This document shows positions 36,134 to 44,951 of a stretch of 50,597 nt of DNA, piece after piece. Origin of the DNA: RGIG4576 sp964613095 (GTDB lineage: Bacteria > Bacteroidota > Bacteroidia > Bacteroidales > Muribaculaceae); assembly GCA_964613095.1 (NCBI GenBank), contig CAZTFX010000007.1, positions 1 to 50,597 of the forward strand, in the 5' to 3' direction. The notes beneath the pieces are model-generated. The model did not search any database, had not been told where the DNA came from, and worked only from the letters and a program-made list of their open reading frames with translations. A program made the translations under genes and the position numbers. Within the stretch, counting starts at the first letter, position 1, and each line of letters opens with the position of its first letter.

Positions 36134-36721
36134 ATGGATAAATTAAGTTATGCTTTGGGTTTAAGCATGGGAAATAATTTTCAGCGTTCAGGGGTAAGAA
36201 AACTAAATGCTGAAGATTTTTCGGCTGCATTAAAAACTGTATATGGAGAAGGTGAAATGCTTATGACCTATGACGAAGCAAAACAAATTGTAAACGATTA
36301 TTTTACTCAACTAGAAGAAGATACTCGATTGGCTAACAAAAAAGCTTGTGAAGTGTATCTTGCGGAAAATGCAAAGCGTCCTGAAGTAAAAGTTACTGAA
36401 TCGGGTTTACAATATCAAATTGTCAAGGAAGGAGAAGGAGAATCTCCTAAAGCAACCGATACCGTACGTGTTCATTATACAGGTTGTTTAATCGACGGTA
36501 AGGTGTTCGATAGTTCTGTTCAGCGTGGCGAACCGGCTGTATTTGGTGTAAATCAAGTGATTCCGGGATGGGTTGAAGCTTTGCAAATGATGAAACCGGG
36601 TGCTGAATGGAGGCTGTTTATTCCTGCCAATCTGGCTTATGGCTCAAATGGTGCAGGTCCACTTATAGGTCCTGATACCGCTTTGATTTTTGATGTACAA
36701 TTGATTGAAATCGTGAAATAA
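36134..36721 (+). CDS. FKBP-type peptidyl-prolyl isomerase (FklB-like)
   Basis: A 195-aa cis-trans prolyl isomerase without a signal peptide, so probably cytoplasmic. An N-terminal helical dimerisation domain (about 1-85, LSYALGLSMGNNF) precedes the FKBP domain (about 105-195): VRVHYTGCLIDGKVFDSS, QVIPGWVEALQMMKPGAEW, and IPANLAYGSNGAGPLIGP. The layout is that of FKBP22/FklB. It is followed 36 bp later by an exported FKBP lipoprotein gene, probably in one operon. Confidence 0.94.
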   Translation: MDKLSYALGLSMGNNFQRSGVRKLNAEDFSAALKTVYGEGEMLMTYDEAKQIVNDYFTQLEEDTRLANKKACEVYLAENAKRPEVKVTESGLQYQIVKEGEGESPKATDTVRVHYTGCLIDGKVFDSSVQRGEPAVFGVNQVIPGWVEALQMMKPGAEWRLFIPANLAYGSNGAGPLIGPDTALIFDVQLIEIVK

Positions 36722-36757
36722 TAAATAATTTATATAAAACAAGAAATTAAATTGATT

Positions 36758-37609
36758 ATGAAAAAGTTATTTTTAATTGCAACAGTTGCGCTAGGACTTG
36801 GCTCTATGGCTAGCTGTAATAGTAATTGTAAGGTTGAAGCCGATCCTCAAGTTGATACTTTAGCTGCTTGTCTTGGAGAAATGTATGGCTACGGTGTTGC
36901 CGGACAAATGCAAAGCATGAATGATTCTACCTTTGATAAAAGAGAATTTGTGGCAGGTCTTCAAATGATGCTTAAAATGGATGATTCCAAGTCTAGTTAT
37001 GTACAGGGCGTTCAAATGGGTGCTCAAATAAAGGGTATGTTTGAACAAATGAAAGAACGTGAAAAAGTTGATGTTAATGCAAAGAAATGGCTTGCTTCAT
37101 TCAAGAAAGCGTTCATGAGTGATTCATTACAAGATCCTTCAAAATATCAAGTTGAAGTAATGCGCTTGGTTCGTGAATTATCTAATAAGGCTAAAGCTCA
37201 AGATCCAAAGGCTATTGCAAACAAAAAAATGGAAGAAAAATATATAGCCGATTCTTTGGCAAACAATCCTGACGTAAAGAAATCGAAAGGTGGCGTTTAT
37301 TATAAAGTTGTTAAGGAAGGTAATGGTAAAACATTTTCAGAAAATGATCGCATTGCAGTAAAATACACAGGTCGTCATCTAAATGGTGAAGAATTTGATA
37401 GCAGTAAAGAAAATACAATAGCCATGTCTACAAGAGGCGTAATCAAGGGTATGGGAGAAATGTTCCAATTGATGAGTCCCGGTGCTGTTTACACTTTGTA
37501 TATACCTGCTGAATTGGCTTATGGTGTAAACGGAAGTGGCCCTATTGGTCCTAATGAAATGCTTATCTTTGACGTAGAAACAGTAGGTCTTGAAGAAGCT
37601 AAGAAATAA
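36758..37609 (+). CDS. FKBP-type peptidyl-prolyl isomerase lipoprotein
   Basis: An exported relative of the preceding protein, 283 aa from the ATG at 36758 (the frame also opens at a TTG two codons earlier). The signal peptide ends in a lipobox (SMASC, Cys about residue 21). A helical N-terminal dimerisation region follows with Gln/Met-rich stretches. The C-terminal FKBP domain has IAVKYTGRHLNGEEFDSS, GVIKGMGEMFQLMSPGAVY and IPAELAYGVNGSGPIGP. It would act on proteins in the periplasm. A terminator follows. Confidence 0.92.
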   Translation: MKKLFLIATVALGLGSMASCNSNCKVEADPQVDTLAACLGEMYGYGVAGQMQSMNDSTFDKREFVAGLQMMLKMDDSKSSYVQGVQMGAQIKGMFEQMKEREKVDVNAKKWLASFKKAFMSDSLQDPSKYQVEVMRLVRELSNKAKAQDPKAIANKKMEEKYIADSLANNPDVKKSKGGVYYKVVKEGNGKTFSENDRIAVKYTGRHLNGEEFDSSKENTIAMSTRGVIKGMGEMFQLMSPGAVYTLYIPAELAYGVNGSGPIGPNEMLIFDVETVGLEEAKK

Positions 37610-37631
37610 GAAATGATATTTTAAGTATTGA

Positions 37632-37669
37632 GGTCTGATTTCATCTATGTATGAAGTCAGACTTTTTTA
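37632..37669 (+). terminator. FKBP operon terminator
   Basis: gtctga-t-ttcat (about 37633-37644) pairs with atgaa-g-tcagac (37651-37662) with one mismatch, followed by a T-rich run. It lies just past the second FKBP gene. Confidence 0.75.
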
Positions 37670-37780
37670 TATGTTTCAAAATGCTGTTATTTGTTACGGT
37701 GTATTGGTTGGTGTGGTGAAAAACAAGGTGAATATTTTAAAAAAAAATACGTAAAATAATGACAAAATGACAAAATGTTG

Positions 37781-37810
37781 TTTGTTTTTCTGAAAAAAGC
37801 TATATATTTG
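37781..37810 (+). promoter_or_regulatory. Putative Lrp-family gene promoter
   Basis: TATATTTG (37803-37810) matches the -7 box, with TTTG (37781-37784) 18 bp upstream, slightly short of the usual 19-21. Initiation near 37814 gives a 22-nt leader. Confidence 0.5.
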
Positions 37811-37835
37811 CAATAAAACAATAACTATAATACTC

Positions 37836-38309
37836 ATGGAAAGGATTGATAATCTTGATAGAAAAATCTTAGAGATAATAATGAAAAACGCCCGCATTCC
37901 GTCAAAGGATGTTGCTGTTGAGTGTGGTGTGTCTCGTGCTGCAATTCATCAACGCATACAGCGTATGATAGACTTGGATGTAATAACCGGTTCCGGTTAT
38001 CATGTGAATCCTAAGATATTGGGATATTCTACATGTACTTATGTAGGCGTAAGTTTGGAAAAGGGGTCGATGTATCGGCAGGCTGTGGCTGCACTAGAAC
38101 AGATCCCTGAAGTAGTGGAATGTCACTTTACTACAGGACCTTATACTATGCTTATAAGGTTATATGCTCGCGACAATCAACACCTTATGGAATTATTGAA
38201 TGATAAAATTCAACATATAGAAGGTGTTGTGTCTACCGAAACTCTTATTTCACTGGAACAATCAATTAATAGAGAAGTACCTATTCATTATATGGACGGA
38301 AAAAAATAA
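37836..38309 (+). CDS. Lrp/AsnC family transcriptional regulator
   Basis: A 157-aa DNA-binding regulator. The winged helix-turn-helix occupies about residues 1-60 (DRKILEIIMKNARIPSKDVAVECGVSRAAIHQRIQRMI), followed by a RAM effector-binding domain (about 65-150, GYSTCTYVGVSLEKG and the PEVVECHFTTGPY turn). Lrp proteins respond to amino acids or related metabolites and often autoregulate. No target is obvious here: the gene is flanked by terminators, and ruvB downstream has its own promoter. Confidence 0.92.
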   Translation: MERIDNLDRKILEIIMKNARIPSKDVAVECGVSRAAIHQRIQRMIDLDVITGSGYHVNPKILGYSTCTYVGVSLEKGSMYRQAVAALEQIPEVVECHFTTGPYTMLIRLYARDNQHLMELLNDKIQHIEGVVSTETLISLEQSINREVPIHYMDGKK

Positions 38310-38332
38310 TAAAATAGAAAATATTTAGAATG

Positions 38333-38355
38333 GAGAGACGCATTTTGCGTCTCTC
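38333..38355 (+). terminator. Lrp-family gene terminator
   Basis: A perfect 9-bp GC-rich stem (gagagacgc 38333-38341, gcgtctctc 38347-38355) with a 5-nt loop ends one base before the -33 box of the ruvB promoter. The following sequence is only moderately T-rich. Confidence 0.65.
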
Positions 38356-38386
38356 TTGCTTTATTGGGGTTGAATTGCTAAATTTG
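38356..38386 (+). promoter_or_regulatory. ruvB promoter next to the start codon
   Basis: TTG (38356-38358), a 20-bp spacer and TAAATTTG (38379-38386) match the Bacteroidetes consensus. Initiation near 38390 would leave only about 5 nt before the ATG at 38395. Confidence 0.6.
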
Positions 38387-38394
38387 CATTGTCT

Positions 38395-39414
38395 ATGGAA
38401 GAAGATTTTGATATAAGGAATGGACGAGTGGATGCCGATCGTGATTTTGAACGTGCGTTGCGTCCTGAGAGATTTGGTGATTTTAGCGGTCAAGATAAAA
38501 TTATTGAAAATCTAAGCGTGTTTGTGCAAGCTGCTCGAAATAGGGGTGAAGCTCTGGATCATGTATTGTTGTATGGTCCTCCGGGGTTGGGTAAAACCAC
38601 GTTATCTGGTATTGTAGCCAATGAACTTGGGGTTGGTTTTAAAGTAACCTCCGGTCCTGTATTGGATAAACCGGGAGACCTTGCCGGTATTTTGACTTCG
38701 CTTGAAGAAAATGATGTACTTTTTATAGATGAAATTCATAGATTGAGTCCTATTGTTGAAGAGTATTTGTATTCGGCAATGGAGGATTATCGCATAGATA
38801 TAATGATTGATAAAGGTCCGGGTGCGCGTTCGGTACAGTTGTCTTTGTCTCCTTTTACACTTATTGGAGCTACAACGCGTAGCGGGTTGCTTACTTCGCC
38901 GCTTCGTGCGCGTTTTGGGATTAATTGCCATTTGGAATATTATGATCATCAGGTACTTGAACGTATTGTGAGACGTTCTGCTCGCTTGTTGAATGTACCA
39001 ATAACAGAGGAAGCTGCTCTTGAAATAGCTTTACGTAGTAGAGGAACACCCCGTATAGCAAATGCTTTGCTTCGTCGAGTTCGGGATTTTGCGCAAGTGA
39101 AAGGTGATGGCAAGATTGATACAACAATTGCAAGATATGCGTTAAAGGCTTTGAATATAGATAAGTATGGTCTTGACGAAATTGACAATAAACTCCTTAC
39201 TACCATCATAGATAAATTTAAGGGTGGACCTGTAGGGCTTACAACCATTGCTACAGCTCTTGGAGAAGATGCCGGAACCGTTGAAGAAGTGTATGAACCG
39301 TACTTGATTAAAGAGGGATTTATAAAGCGTACCCCTCGTGGTAGAGAGGTTACAGATCTTGCTTATCGACATTTGGGGCGTGAAAGATTTTCCGATCAAG
39401 GTACTTTGTTTTGA
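38395..39414 (+). CDS. ruvB: Holliday junction branch migration helicase RuvB
   Basis: AAA+ motor that drives branch migration of Holliday junctions with RuvA. From the ATG at 38395 the protein has 339 aa; a TTG two codons upstream is in frame but overlaps the predicted transcription start. The N-terminal LRPERFGDFSGQDKIIENL, the Walker A GPPGLGKTT, Walker B LFIDEIHRLSP, the sensor region IGATTRSGLLTSPLRARFG and the C-terminal winged helix (RTPRGREVTDLAYRHLG) are all present. ruvA is not nearby. A flippase gene follows after 16 bp. Confidence 0.97.
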   Translation: MEEDFDIRNGRVDADRDFERALRPERFGDFSGQDKIIENLSVFVQAARNRGEALDHVLLYGPPGLGKTTLSGIVANELGVGFKVTSGPVLDKPGDLAGILTSLEENDVLFIDEIHRLSPIVEEYLYSAMEDYRIDIMIDKGPGARSVQLSLSPFTLIGATTRSGLLTSPLRARFGINCHLEYYDHQVLERIVRRSARLLNVPITEEAALEIALRSRGTPRIANALLRRVRDFAQVKGDGKIDTTIARYALKALNIDKYGLDEIDNKLLTTIIDKFKGGPVGLTTIATALGEDAGTVEEVYEPYLIKEGFIKRTPRGREVTDLAYRHLGRERFSDQGTLF

Positions 39415-39430
39415 TAAAAAATAGGACACG

Positions 39431-40909
39431 ATGGCAAATCTTAAATCATTGGCTAAAGATACTGTAATTTATGGAATGAGCAGTATCGTGGGCAGATTCT
39501 TAAATTATTTGCTTGTTCCCCTTTATACGGCAAAAATGACCGCTGAATCGGGTGGTTATGGTGTTGTTACCAATATATATTCTTATACAGCATTACTACT
39601 CGTTGTTTTAGTGTATGGAATGGAAACAACTTTTTTCAGGTATTCCACCAAAGAAGGGGAAAATTCGGAACGTGTATATTCTACGATAATTACGTCTATC
39701 GGCTTTACGTCATTGTTGTTTGTTGTTCTGATATTATTTTTTCTTAATCCGATAGCCGGAGCCATGGGGTATGCTTTACATCCGGAATATATTGGTGTTA
39801 TGGCAGTGGTGGTAGCGATGGATGCATTTCAGGCAATTCCGTTTGCTCGTTTGAGGTTGCAAAAAAAAGCCATGAAGTTTGCTTCACTAAAGTTGTTATT
39901 TATTGTACTTAATATAGGGTTGAATCTGTTGTACTTTGTGTTATTGCCTGCATTATATGAAATTTATCCCAATGAAATAGGATGTATTTATAACCCAAGT
40001 GTGGGTGTGGGGTATGTTTTTTATTTAAATCTGGTGTGTACTAGCGTAATAATGCTATTTCTTGTTCCTGAATTAAGAGGGTTTAAATGGAGGTTTGATG
40101 TGGACTTGTTGCGTCGAATGTTGAAATATAGTATGCCGATACTCGTTTTGGGTATTGCCGGAATATTAAATCAAACAGCCGATAAGATTTTGTTCCCTTT
40201 TATATATAAGAATGTGGATGCTACATCTCAGCTTGGAATTTATGGTGCGGCAAGTAAAATTGCCATGATAATGGCTATGATATTGCAAGCGTTTAGATAT
40301 GCATACGAACCGTTTGTGTTCGGGAATAGTAAAGATAAGGACAGCAAAGAGTCTTATGCTTTGGCTATGAAGTATTTTATGATTTTTACGCTATTGGCAT
40401 TTCTTGTGGTTATGGGATATCTTGATATAATAAAATATATTATAGCTCCCGATTATTGGGATGGATTAAAAGTTGTTCCTGTTGTTATGGTCGCCGAAAT
40501 TATGATGGGTGTATATTTTAACCTGTCGTTTTGGTATAAACTCATCGATAAAACAATGTGGGGTGCTGTTTTCTCAGGTATCGGATGTACTGTACTTATT
40601 CTTGTTAATATACTTTTTGTACCAAAATATGGATATATGGCTTGTGCATGGGGTGGAGTTGCCGGTTATGGAGTGGCAATGACTCTTTCTTATGTTATAG
40701 GACAAAAGAAATATCCTATTGATTATCCTGTGAAAACGATTATGGGGTATCTGTTTTTGAGTGGAGTTATTTATTCAATTATGGAACTTGTGAAATTTAT
40801 GGGTTTGGGTGTGCAAATGGTAGTAAATACAATTTTAATATTATCGTTTGTGGTGATTGTTGTGAAACAAGAACATTTACCTTTAGGTAAATTATTTAAA
40901 CGAATATAA
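39431..40909 (+). CDS. Polysaccharide flippase, MOP superfamily (second copy)
   Basis: A 492-aa polytopic inner-membrane protein (about 12-14 helices). The N-terminal LAKDTVIYGMSSIVGRFLNYLLVPLYTA is typical of Wzx-like/oligosaccharide flippases, as is YGAASKIAMIMAMILQAFRYAYEPF. It is only weakly similar by eye to the flippase at 15249-16742 and is not a recent duplicate. It lies 16 bp downstream of ruvB and probably shares its transcript. The substrate is unknown; no glycosyltransferases are adjacent. A terminator follows. Confidence 0.9.
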   Translation: MANLKSLAKDTVIYGMSSIVGRFLNYLLVPLYTAKMTAESGGYGVVTNIYSYTALLLVVLVYGMETTFFRYSTKEGENSERVYSTIITSIGFTSLLFVVLILFFLNPIAGAMGYALHPEYIGVMAVVVAMDAFQAIPFARLRLQKKAMKFASLKLLFIVLNIGLNLLYFVLLPALYEIYPNEIGCIYNPSVGVGYVFYLNLVCTSVIMLFLVPELRGFKWRFDVDLLRRMLKYSMPILVLGIAGILNQTADKILFPFIYKNVDATSQLGIYGAASKIAMIMAMILQAFRYAYEPFVFGNSKDKDSKESYALAMKYFMIFTLLAFLVVMGYLDIIKYIIAPDYWDGLKVVPVVMVAEIMMGVYFNLSFWYKLIDKTMWGAVFSGIGCTVLILVNILFVPKYGYMACAWGGVAGYGVAMTLSYVIGQKKYPIDYPVKTIMGYLFLSGVIYSIMELVKFMGLGVQMVVNTILILSFVVIVVKQEHLPLGKLFKRI

Positions 40910-40975
40910 CGGTAAAGTTTTCCGAAAAAAAATATAATACAAAGTAAGCCAGATGTTTAATTTTTAAATGGACTG

Positions 40976-41020
40976 AAAAAGTTTACCAAAATGGAAATTA
41001 TTGGTAAACTTTTTTTGTTT
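40976..41020 (+). terminator. ruvB-flippase terminator
   Basis: aaagtttaccaa (40978-40989) pairs with ttggtaaacttt (41001-41012) around an 11-nt loop, followed by a T run. It separates the flippase gene from nrdD. Confidence 0.88.
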
Positions 41021-41024
41021 ATTG

Positions 41025-41056
41025 TTGCATATAATTGTATTTGTTTATACATTTGT
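41025..41056 (+). promoter_or_regulatory. Putative nrdD promoter
   Basis: TTG (41025-41027), 21 bp, then TACATTTG (41049-41056) fit the Bacteroidetes consensus. Initiation near 41060 gives a leader of about 29 nt. No NrdR-box pair was recognised. Confidence 0.55.
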
Positions 41057-41088
41057 GGTATTCTTAAAAAACAACACAACTTTCTATT

Positions 41089-43293
41089 ATGATACAAACG
41101 GTGGTTAAACGCGATGGTCGCGTCGTGGGATATAATGAGGAAAAAATCAAAGCTGCAATCAGAAAGGCAATGATTACAACCGATCTTGGTGAAGATGAAG
41201 CGCTAATTCAGAAAATTACCGATCGTATAGGGATGACCGGTAATGAAAGGATGACCGTAGAGGAAATTCAGGATCGTGTGGAAATGGAATTGATGAAGTC
41301 TCCTCGTAAAGAAGTGGCAAAGCGCTATATAGCATACCGTGATCAACGTAATATAGCTCGTCAGGCTAAGACACGAGATATGTTTCTTGAAATCATTAAT
41401 ACTAAGAATAATGATATAACTCGAGAAAATGCCAATATGAATGCCGATTCGCCTGCGGGAATGATGATGAAGTTTGCAAGTGAAACCACAAAACCGTTTG
41501 TCGATGATTATTTGTTGAGTGATGAAGCTCGTGCTGCAGTGAAAAACAATTATATTCACATTCATGATAAAGATTATTATCCTACCAAAAGTCTTACATG
41601 CGTGCAACATCCTCTTGATAAAATTTTAACTCACGGGTTTGTTGCCGGACATGGAGAATCTCGTCCTGCCAAGCGTATTGAGACTGCCAGCGTGATTGCT
41701 TGTATATCAATGGAGACAGCGCAGAACGAAATGCATGGTGGGCAATCAATACCGGCATTTGATTTTTATCTTGCACCGTTTGTTCGTTCTTCGTTTATTG
41801 AAGAGGTAAAGAATATGGAAAAGTTGATGGGAGAAAACTATTCTCATTTATACAATAAAGAAGTTGATGATTTTCTTTATCGTGATCTTGATGGATTAGT
41901 TGGTGAAGATAGAGTATTGCAGCATGCTATGAACCGCACGGTAAGTCGTGTTCATCAGGCAATGGAGGCATTTATTCATAATATGAATACAATACATTCG
42001 CGTGGAGGTAATCAAGTGGTGTTTAGCTCGGTGAATTATGGTACAGATACATCGGCGGAAGGGCGTTGTGTAATGCGTGAAATGCTGAATAGTACTTATG
42101 AGGGAGTAGGAAATGGTGCAACAGCAATTTTCCCTATTCAAATTTGGAAAAAGAAAAAAGGTGTAAATTATTTACCGGAAGACCGAAATTATGATTTGTA
42201 TTGTCTTGCATGTAAAGTAACTGCTCGTCGTTTTTTCCCTAATTTCGTAAATCTTGATGCAACATATAATTTTCACGAGAAATGGAATCAGGAAGATCCT
42301 AAACGATATGAATATGAGGTGGCTACAATGGGATGTCGTACACGTGTGTTTGAAAATCGTTATGGTGAAAAAACTTCTATAGGTCGCGGTAATCTGTCCT
42401 TTACAACGATTAATATTGTACGTCTTGCTGTTGAGGTCATGAATATACAGGATAAAGAAGAACGAATTGAGAGATTTTTCCAACGTCTTGATGAGGTAAT
42501 GGAAATTACTGCACGACAATTGTGTGATCGCTATGAATTCCAAAAAACGGCATTGGCAAAGCAATTCCCATTGGTGATGAGTCGCTTGTGGAATGGCAGT
42601 GAAAATATAGAAAGAGGAGGAACCATTGAGTCGGTTATTAATCAAGGAACTCTGGGAATTGGCTTTATCGGTCTTGCTGAATGCTTGATTGCTCTTGTGG
42701 GTAAACATCATGGAGAAAGTGATGAGGCTCAGACTCTCGGTTTAAAGATTGTTGGTCACATGCGAAGCCGAGCAAATCAATTCAGTGAAAAATATGAGCA
42801 TAATTTCAGTATTCTTGCAACTCCGGCAGAAGGATTGTCAGGTCGTTTTACCAAGCGTGATAGAAAGTCATTCGGAGTAATCGAAGGTGTTACAGATAAA
42901 GACTATTATACCAATTCAAATCATGTCCCTGTATATTATCATTGTAGTCCAAGACATAAAGCAAAGGTTGAAGGTCCTTATCATGAATTAACAAGGGGAG
43001 GACATATCTTCTATGTTGAGATTGACGGTGATGCAACACATAATGAAGAGGCTATAAGGGACATAGTGGATTTGATGGATAAGAATAATATTGGTTATGG
43101 ATCGGTGAATCATAACCGTAATCATTGTCCATATTGCGGATATGAAGACGCACAAAAAGATGTGAAACATTGTCCTAAGTGTGGTACACAATTTGAAACT
43201 ATACAGCGTATAACCGGTTACTTGGTGGGAACAACCGACCGTTGGAATTCCGGAAAATTGGCAGAGTTGAAAGATCGTGTTGTTCATAAATGA
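41089..43293 (+). CDS. nrdD: Anaerobic ribonucleoside-triphosphate reductase
   Basis: Glycyl-radical class III ribonucleotide reductase, which makes dNTPs from NTPs without oxygen. The N-terminal ATP-cone (about 1-95, VVKRDGRVVGYNEEKIKAAI) gives allosteric control. The catalytic barrel follows (NYIHIHDKDYYPTKSLTC, MHGGQSIPAFDFYLAPF). The C-terminal zinc site has Cys680, Cys683, Cys695 and Cys698, and the glycyl-radical Gly710 lies in RITGYLVGTTDRWN. The 734-aa length is standard. It overlaps nrdG by 4 bp. Confidence 0.98.
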   Translation: MIQTVVKRDGRVVGYNEEKIKAAIRKAMITTDLGEDEALIQKITDRIGMTGNERMTVEEIQDRVEMELMKSPRKEVAKRYIAYRDQRNIARQAKTRDMFLEIINTKNNDITRENANMNADSPAGMMMKFASETTKPFVDDYLLSDEARAAVKNNYIHIHDKDYYPTKSLTCVQHPLDKILTHGFVAGHGESRPAKRIETASVIACISMETAQNEMHGGQSIPAFDFYLAPFVRSSFIEEVKNMEKLMGENYSHLYNKEVDDFLYRDLDGLVGEDRVLQHAMNRTVSRVHQAMEAFIHNMNTIHSRGGNQVVFSSVNYGTDTSAEGRCVMREMLNSTYEGVGNGATAIFPIQIWKKKKGVNYLPEDRNYDLYCLACKVTARRFFPNFVNLDATYNFHEKWNQEDPKRYEYEVATMGCRTRVFENRYGEKTSIGRGNLSFTTINIVRLAVEVMNIQDKEERIERFFQRLDEVMEITARQLCDRYEFQKTALAKQFPLVMSRLWNGSENIERGGTIESVINQGTLGIGFIGLAECLIALVGKHHGESDEAQTLGLKIVGHMRSRANQFSEKYEHNFSILATPAEGLSGRFTKRDRKSFGVIEGVTDKDYYTNSNHVPVYYHCSPRHKAKVEGPYHELTRGGHIFYVEIDGDATHNEEAIRDIVDLMDKNNIGYGSVNHNRNHCPYCGYEDAQKDVKHCPKCGTQFETIQRITGYLVGTTDRWNSGKLAELKDRVVHK

Positions 43294-43775
43294 TGGGTAC
43301 GATACAAGTATTGGATATAGTACCGGGAACTACCGTAGATGGTGTCGGACTCCGCACGTCTATATACTTGGCGGGGTGTAAACATTGTTGTAAAGGTTGC
43401 CATAATCCACAGTCATGGGATTTTAATGCCGGCATACCTATGAAAGTGGAAGAAATTATAGAACGTGTGGTTGAAGAGGACTTTAATGTTACTATTACCG
43501 GAGGTGACCCATTGTGGCAAATAGATAAGGTTTTGCCATTGGTGAAGGAGATTAAACAAAAAGGATACAATATTTGGTGCTATACCGGTTTTACTTGGGA
43601 AGAAATAAGAGTCTCTTCTCAATTATCGCAGATATTGGAGTGGATTGATGTAATCGTTGATGGACGTTTTATCGAGGAACAGCGTGATATTTCTTTAAGA
43701 TTTCGGGGTAGTTCCAACCAACGAATAATAGATGTACAGAAATCACTTAAAACGAATCTAATACAAACACTATAA
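43290..43775 (+). CDS. nrdG: Anaerobic RNR activase (radical SAM)
   Basis: Installs the glycyl radical on NrdD using SAM and a [4Fe-4S] cluster. The 161-aa protein has the CX3CX2C motif in AGCKHCCKGCHNPQSWDF (Cys29, Cys33, Cys36) and the SAM-binding ITGGDPL. It starts inside the nrdD stop (ATGA overlap), so the pair is translationally coupled. A second in-frame ATG is at 43293. A terminator follows 25 bp after the stop. Confidence 0.97.
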   Translation: MMGTIQVLDIVPGTTVDGVGLRTSIYLAGCKHCCKGCHNPQSWDFNAGIPMKVEEIIERVVEEDFNVTITGGDPLWQIDKVLPLVKEIKQKGYNIWCYTGFTWEEIRVSSQLSQILEWIDVIVDGRFIEEQRDISLRFRGSSNQRIIDVQKSLKTNLIQTL

Positions 43776-43800
43776 ACAACTTTTCAAAGCGTTTAAAACG

Positions 43801-43837
43801 TTAAGGGAGCTTTTGTAGCTCCCTTAATATTTTTTTT
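43801..43837 (+). terminator. nrdDG terminator
   Basis: An 11-bp perfect stem (ttaagggagct 43801-43811, agctcccttaa 43817-43827) with a 5-nt loop is followed by eight Ts. It lies between nrdG and the convergent guanylyltransferase gene. Confidence 0.9.
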
Positions 43838-43846
43838 GTAATCCGA

Positions 43847-44929
43847 TTATAGATATTTATCGCCGAATGCCGTTTTTACTTCATTCACGTAGAGCTTGAT
43901 TTTTTGTTCTTCACTCTTGGGGACTATGAGAATCACATCATCGGCTGCAGCTATTATGTAGTCTTGAAGTTGTGAAGCCACAATGAGTTTGTCTCCTTTG
44001 GACGCAACCATGCAATCTTTGCAATCAAACAGCATTGCATTACAGTTTTCGGTTACGTTTCCATCGTGATTCTTAGGTGAATTATCGTAAAGGGCACCCC
44101 ACGTACCTAAATCATCCCAACCGAAATCTACACATTCTACATATACATTTTTCGCTTTTTCCATTACGGCATAGTCTATGGAAATACCCGGGCATGCCGC
44201 AAAATTTTGTTGTATGAAGGATGTTTCTTCTTTTGTTCCGTATAATCCCAAACCTTTATCAAATTGATTGGCGATTTCGGGAGTACATTCTTGTAATGCT
44301 TTCAAAATGCTGTCGGCACTCCATAAAAACATTCCCGAATTCCAGAAAAATTCTCCTGTGGAAAGGAACACTTTGGCGAGTTCAAGATTTGGTTTTTCGG
44401 TGAAAGTTTTTACCCTTAAAATGTTTTCTTCCATGCATTCTCCTATTTGGATATAACCATAACCGGTTTCAGGGCGGCTAGGTTTAATACCAAGTGTGAG
44501 TAAAGCATCGTGGCAGGAAATGAAATCAAAGCCTTTATTGATGCAACATTTAAATTCTTCTTCTTTCAATACAAGGTGATCACTTGGAGCTACCATCATG
44601 ATAGCATTAGGATTCAGAGCTTTGATGTGATAAGCTGCCCAAGCAATACATGGAGCTGTGTTTCTACGCGCAGGCTCTAGAAGAATCTGTGATTTATCAA
44701 TTTCGGGTAATTGTTCCTGAACAAGTGGTGCATATTGCTCATTTGTCAAAATAATAACGTTTTCTTGAGGTACAATACCTTTTGTACGGTCAAAACTCAT
44801 TTGCAACAATGTACGACCTGTCCCGAAAAAGTCTATAAACTGTTTTGGTGCGTTAGCTCGGCTGTAAGGCCAAAAACGGCTGCCCACACCACCACACATA
44901 ATTACGCAATAACGATTGCTAATGTCCAT
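43847..44929 (-). CDS. manC: Mannose-1-phosphate guanylyltransferase
   Basis: Makes GDP-mannose from mannose-1-phosphate and GTP for glycan synthesis. The 360-aa protein is the single-domain type without a fused isomerase. The N-terminal nucleotidyltransferase motif GGVGSRFWPYSRANAPKQF (13-31) is clear, as are APSDHLV, FTEKP (in KTFTEKPNLELAKVF), FFWNSGMFLW and DFGWDDLGTWGALYD. Separate ManA (4181-5152) would provide mannose-6-phosphate; a phosphomannomutase is not in the window. It starts 22 bp after metG on the same strand. Confidence 0.96.
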   Translation of the reverse strand: MDISNRYCVIMCGGVGSRFWPYSRANAPKQFIDFFGTGRTLLQMSFDRTKGIVPQENVIILTNEQYAPLVQEQLPEIDKSQILLEPARRNTAPCIAWAAYHIKALNPNAIMMVAPSDHLVLKEEEFKCCINKGFDFISCHDALLTLGIKPSRPETGYGYIQIGECMEENILRVKTFTEKPNLELAKVFLSTGEFFWNSGMFLWSADSILKALQECTPEIANQFDKGLGLYGTKEETSFIQQNFAACPGISIDYAVMEKAKNVYVECVDFGWDDLGTWGALYDNSPKNHDGNVTENCNAMLFDCKDCMVASKGDKLIVASQLQDYIIAAADDVILIVPKSEEQKIKLYVNEVKTAFGDKYL

Positions 44930-44951
44930 AGTGTTTATATTTAAGAGTTAA

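Noticed and set aside
42172..42711. A 179-codon antisense frame within nrdD
   Set aside because: It is a shadow of the strongly conserved nrdD frame and has no recognisable domain.
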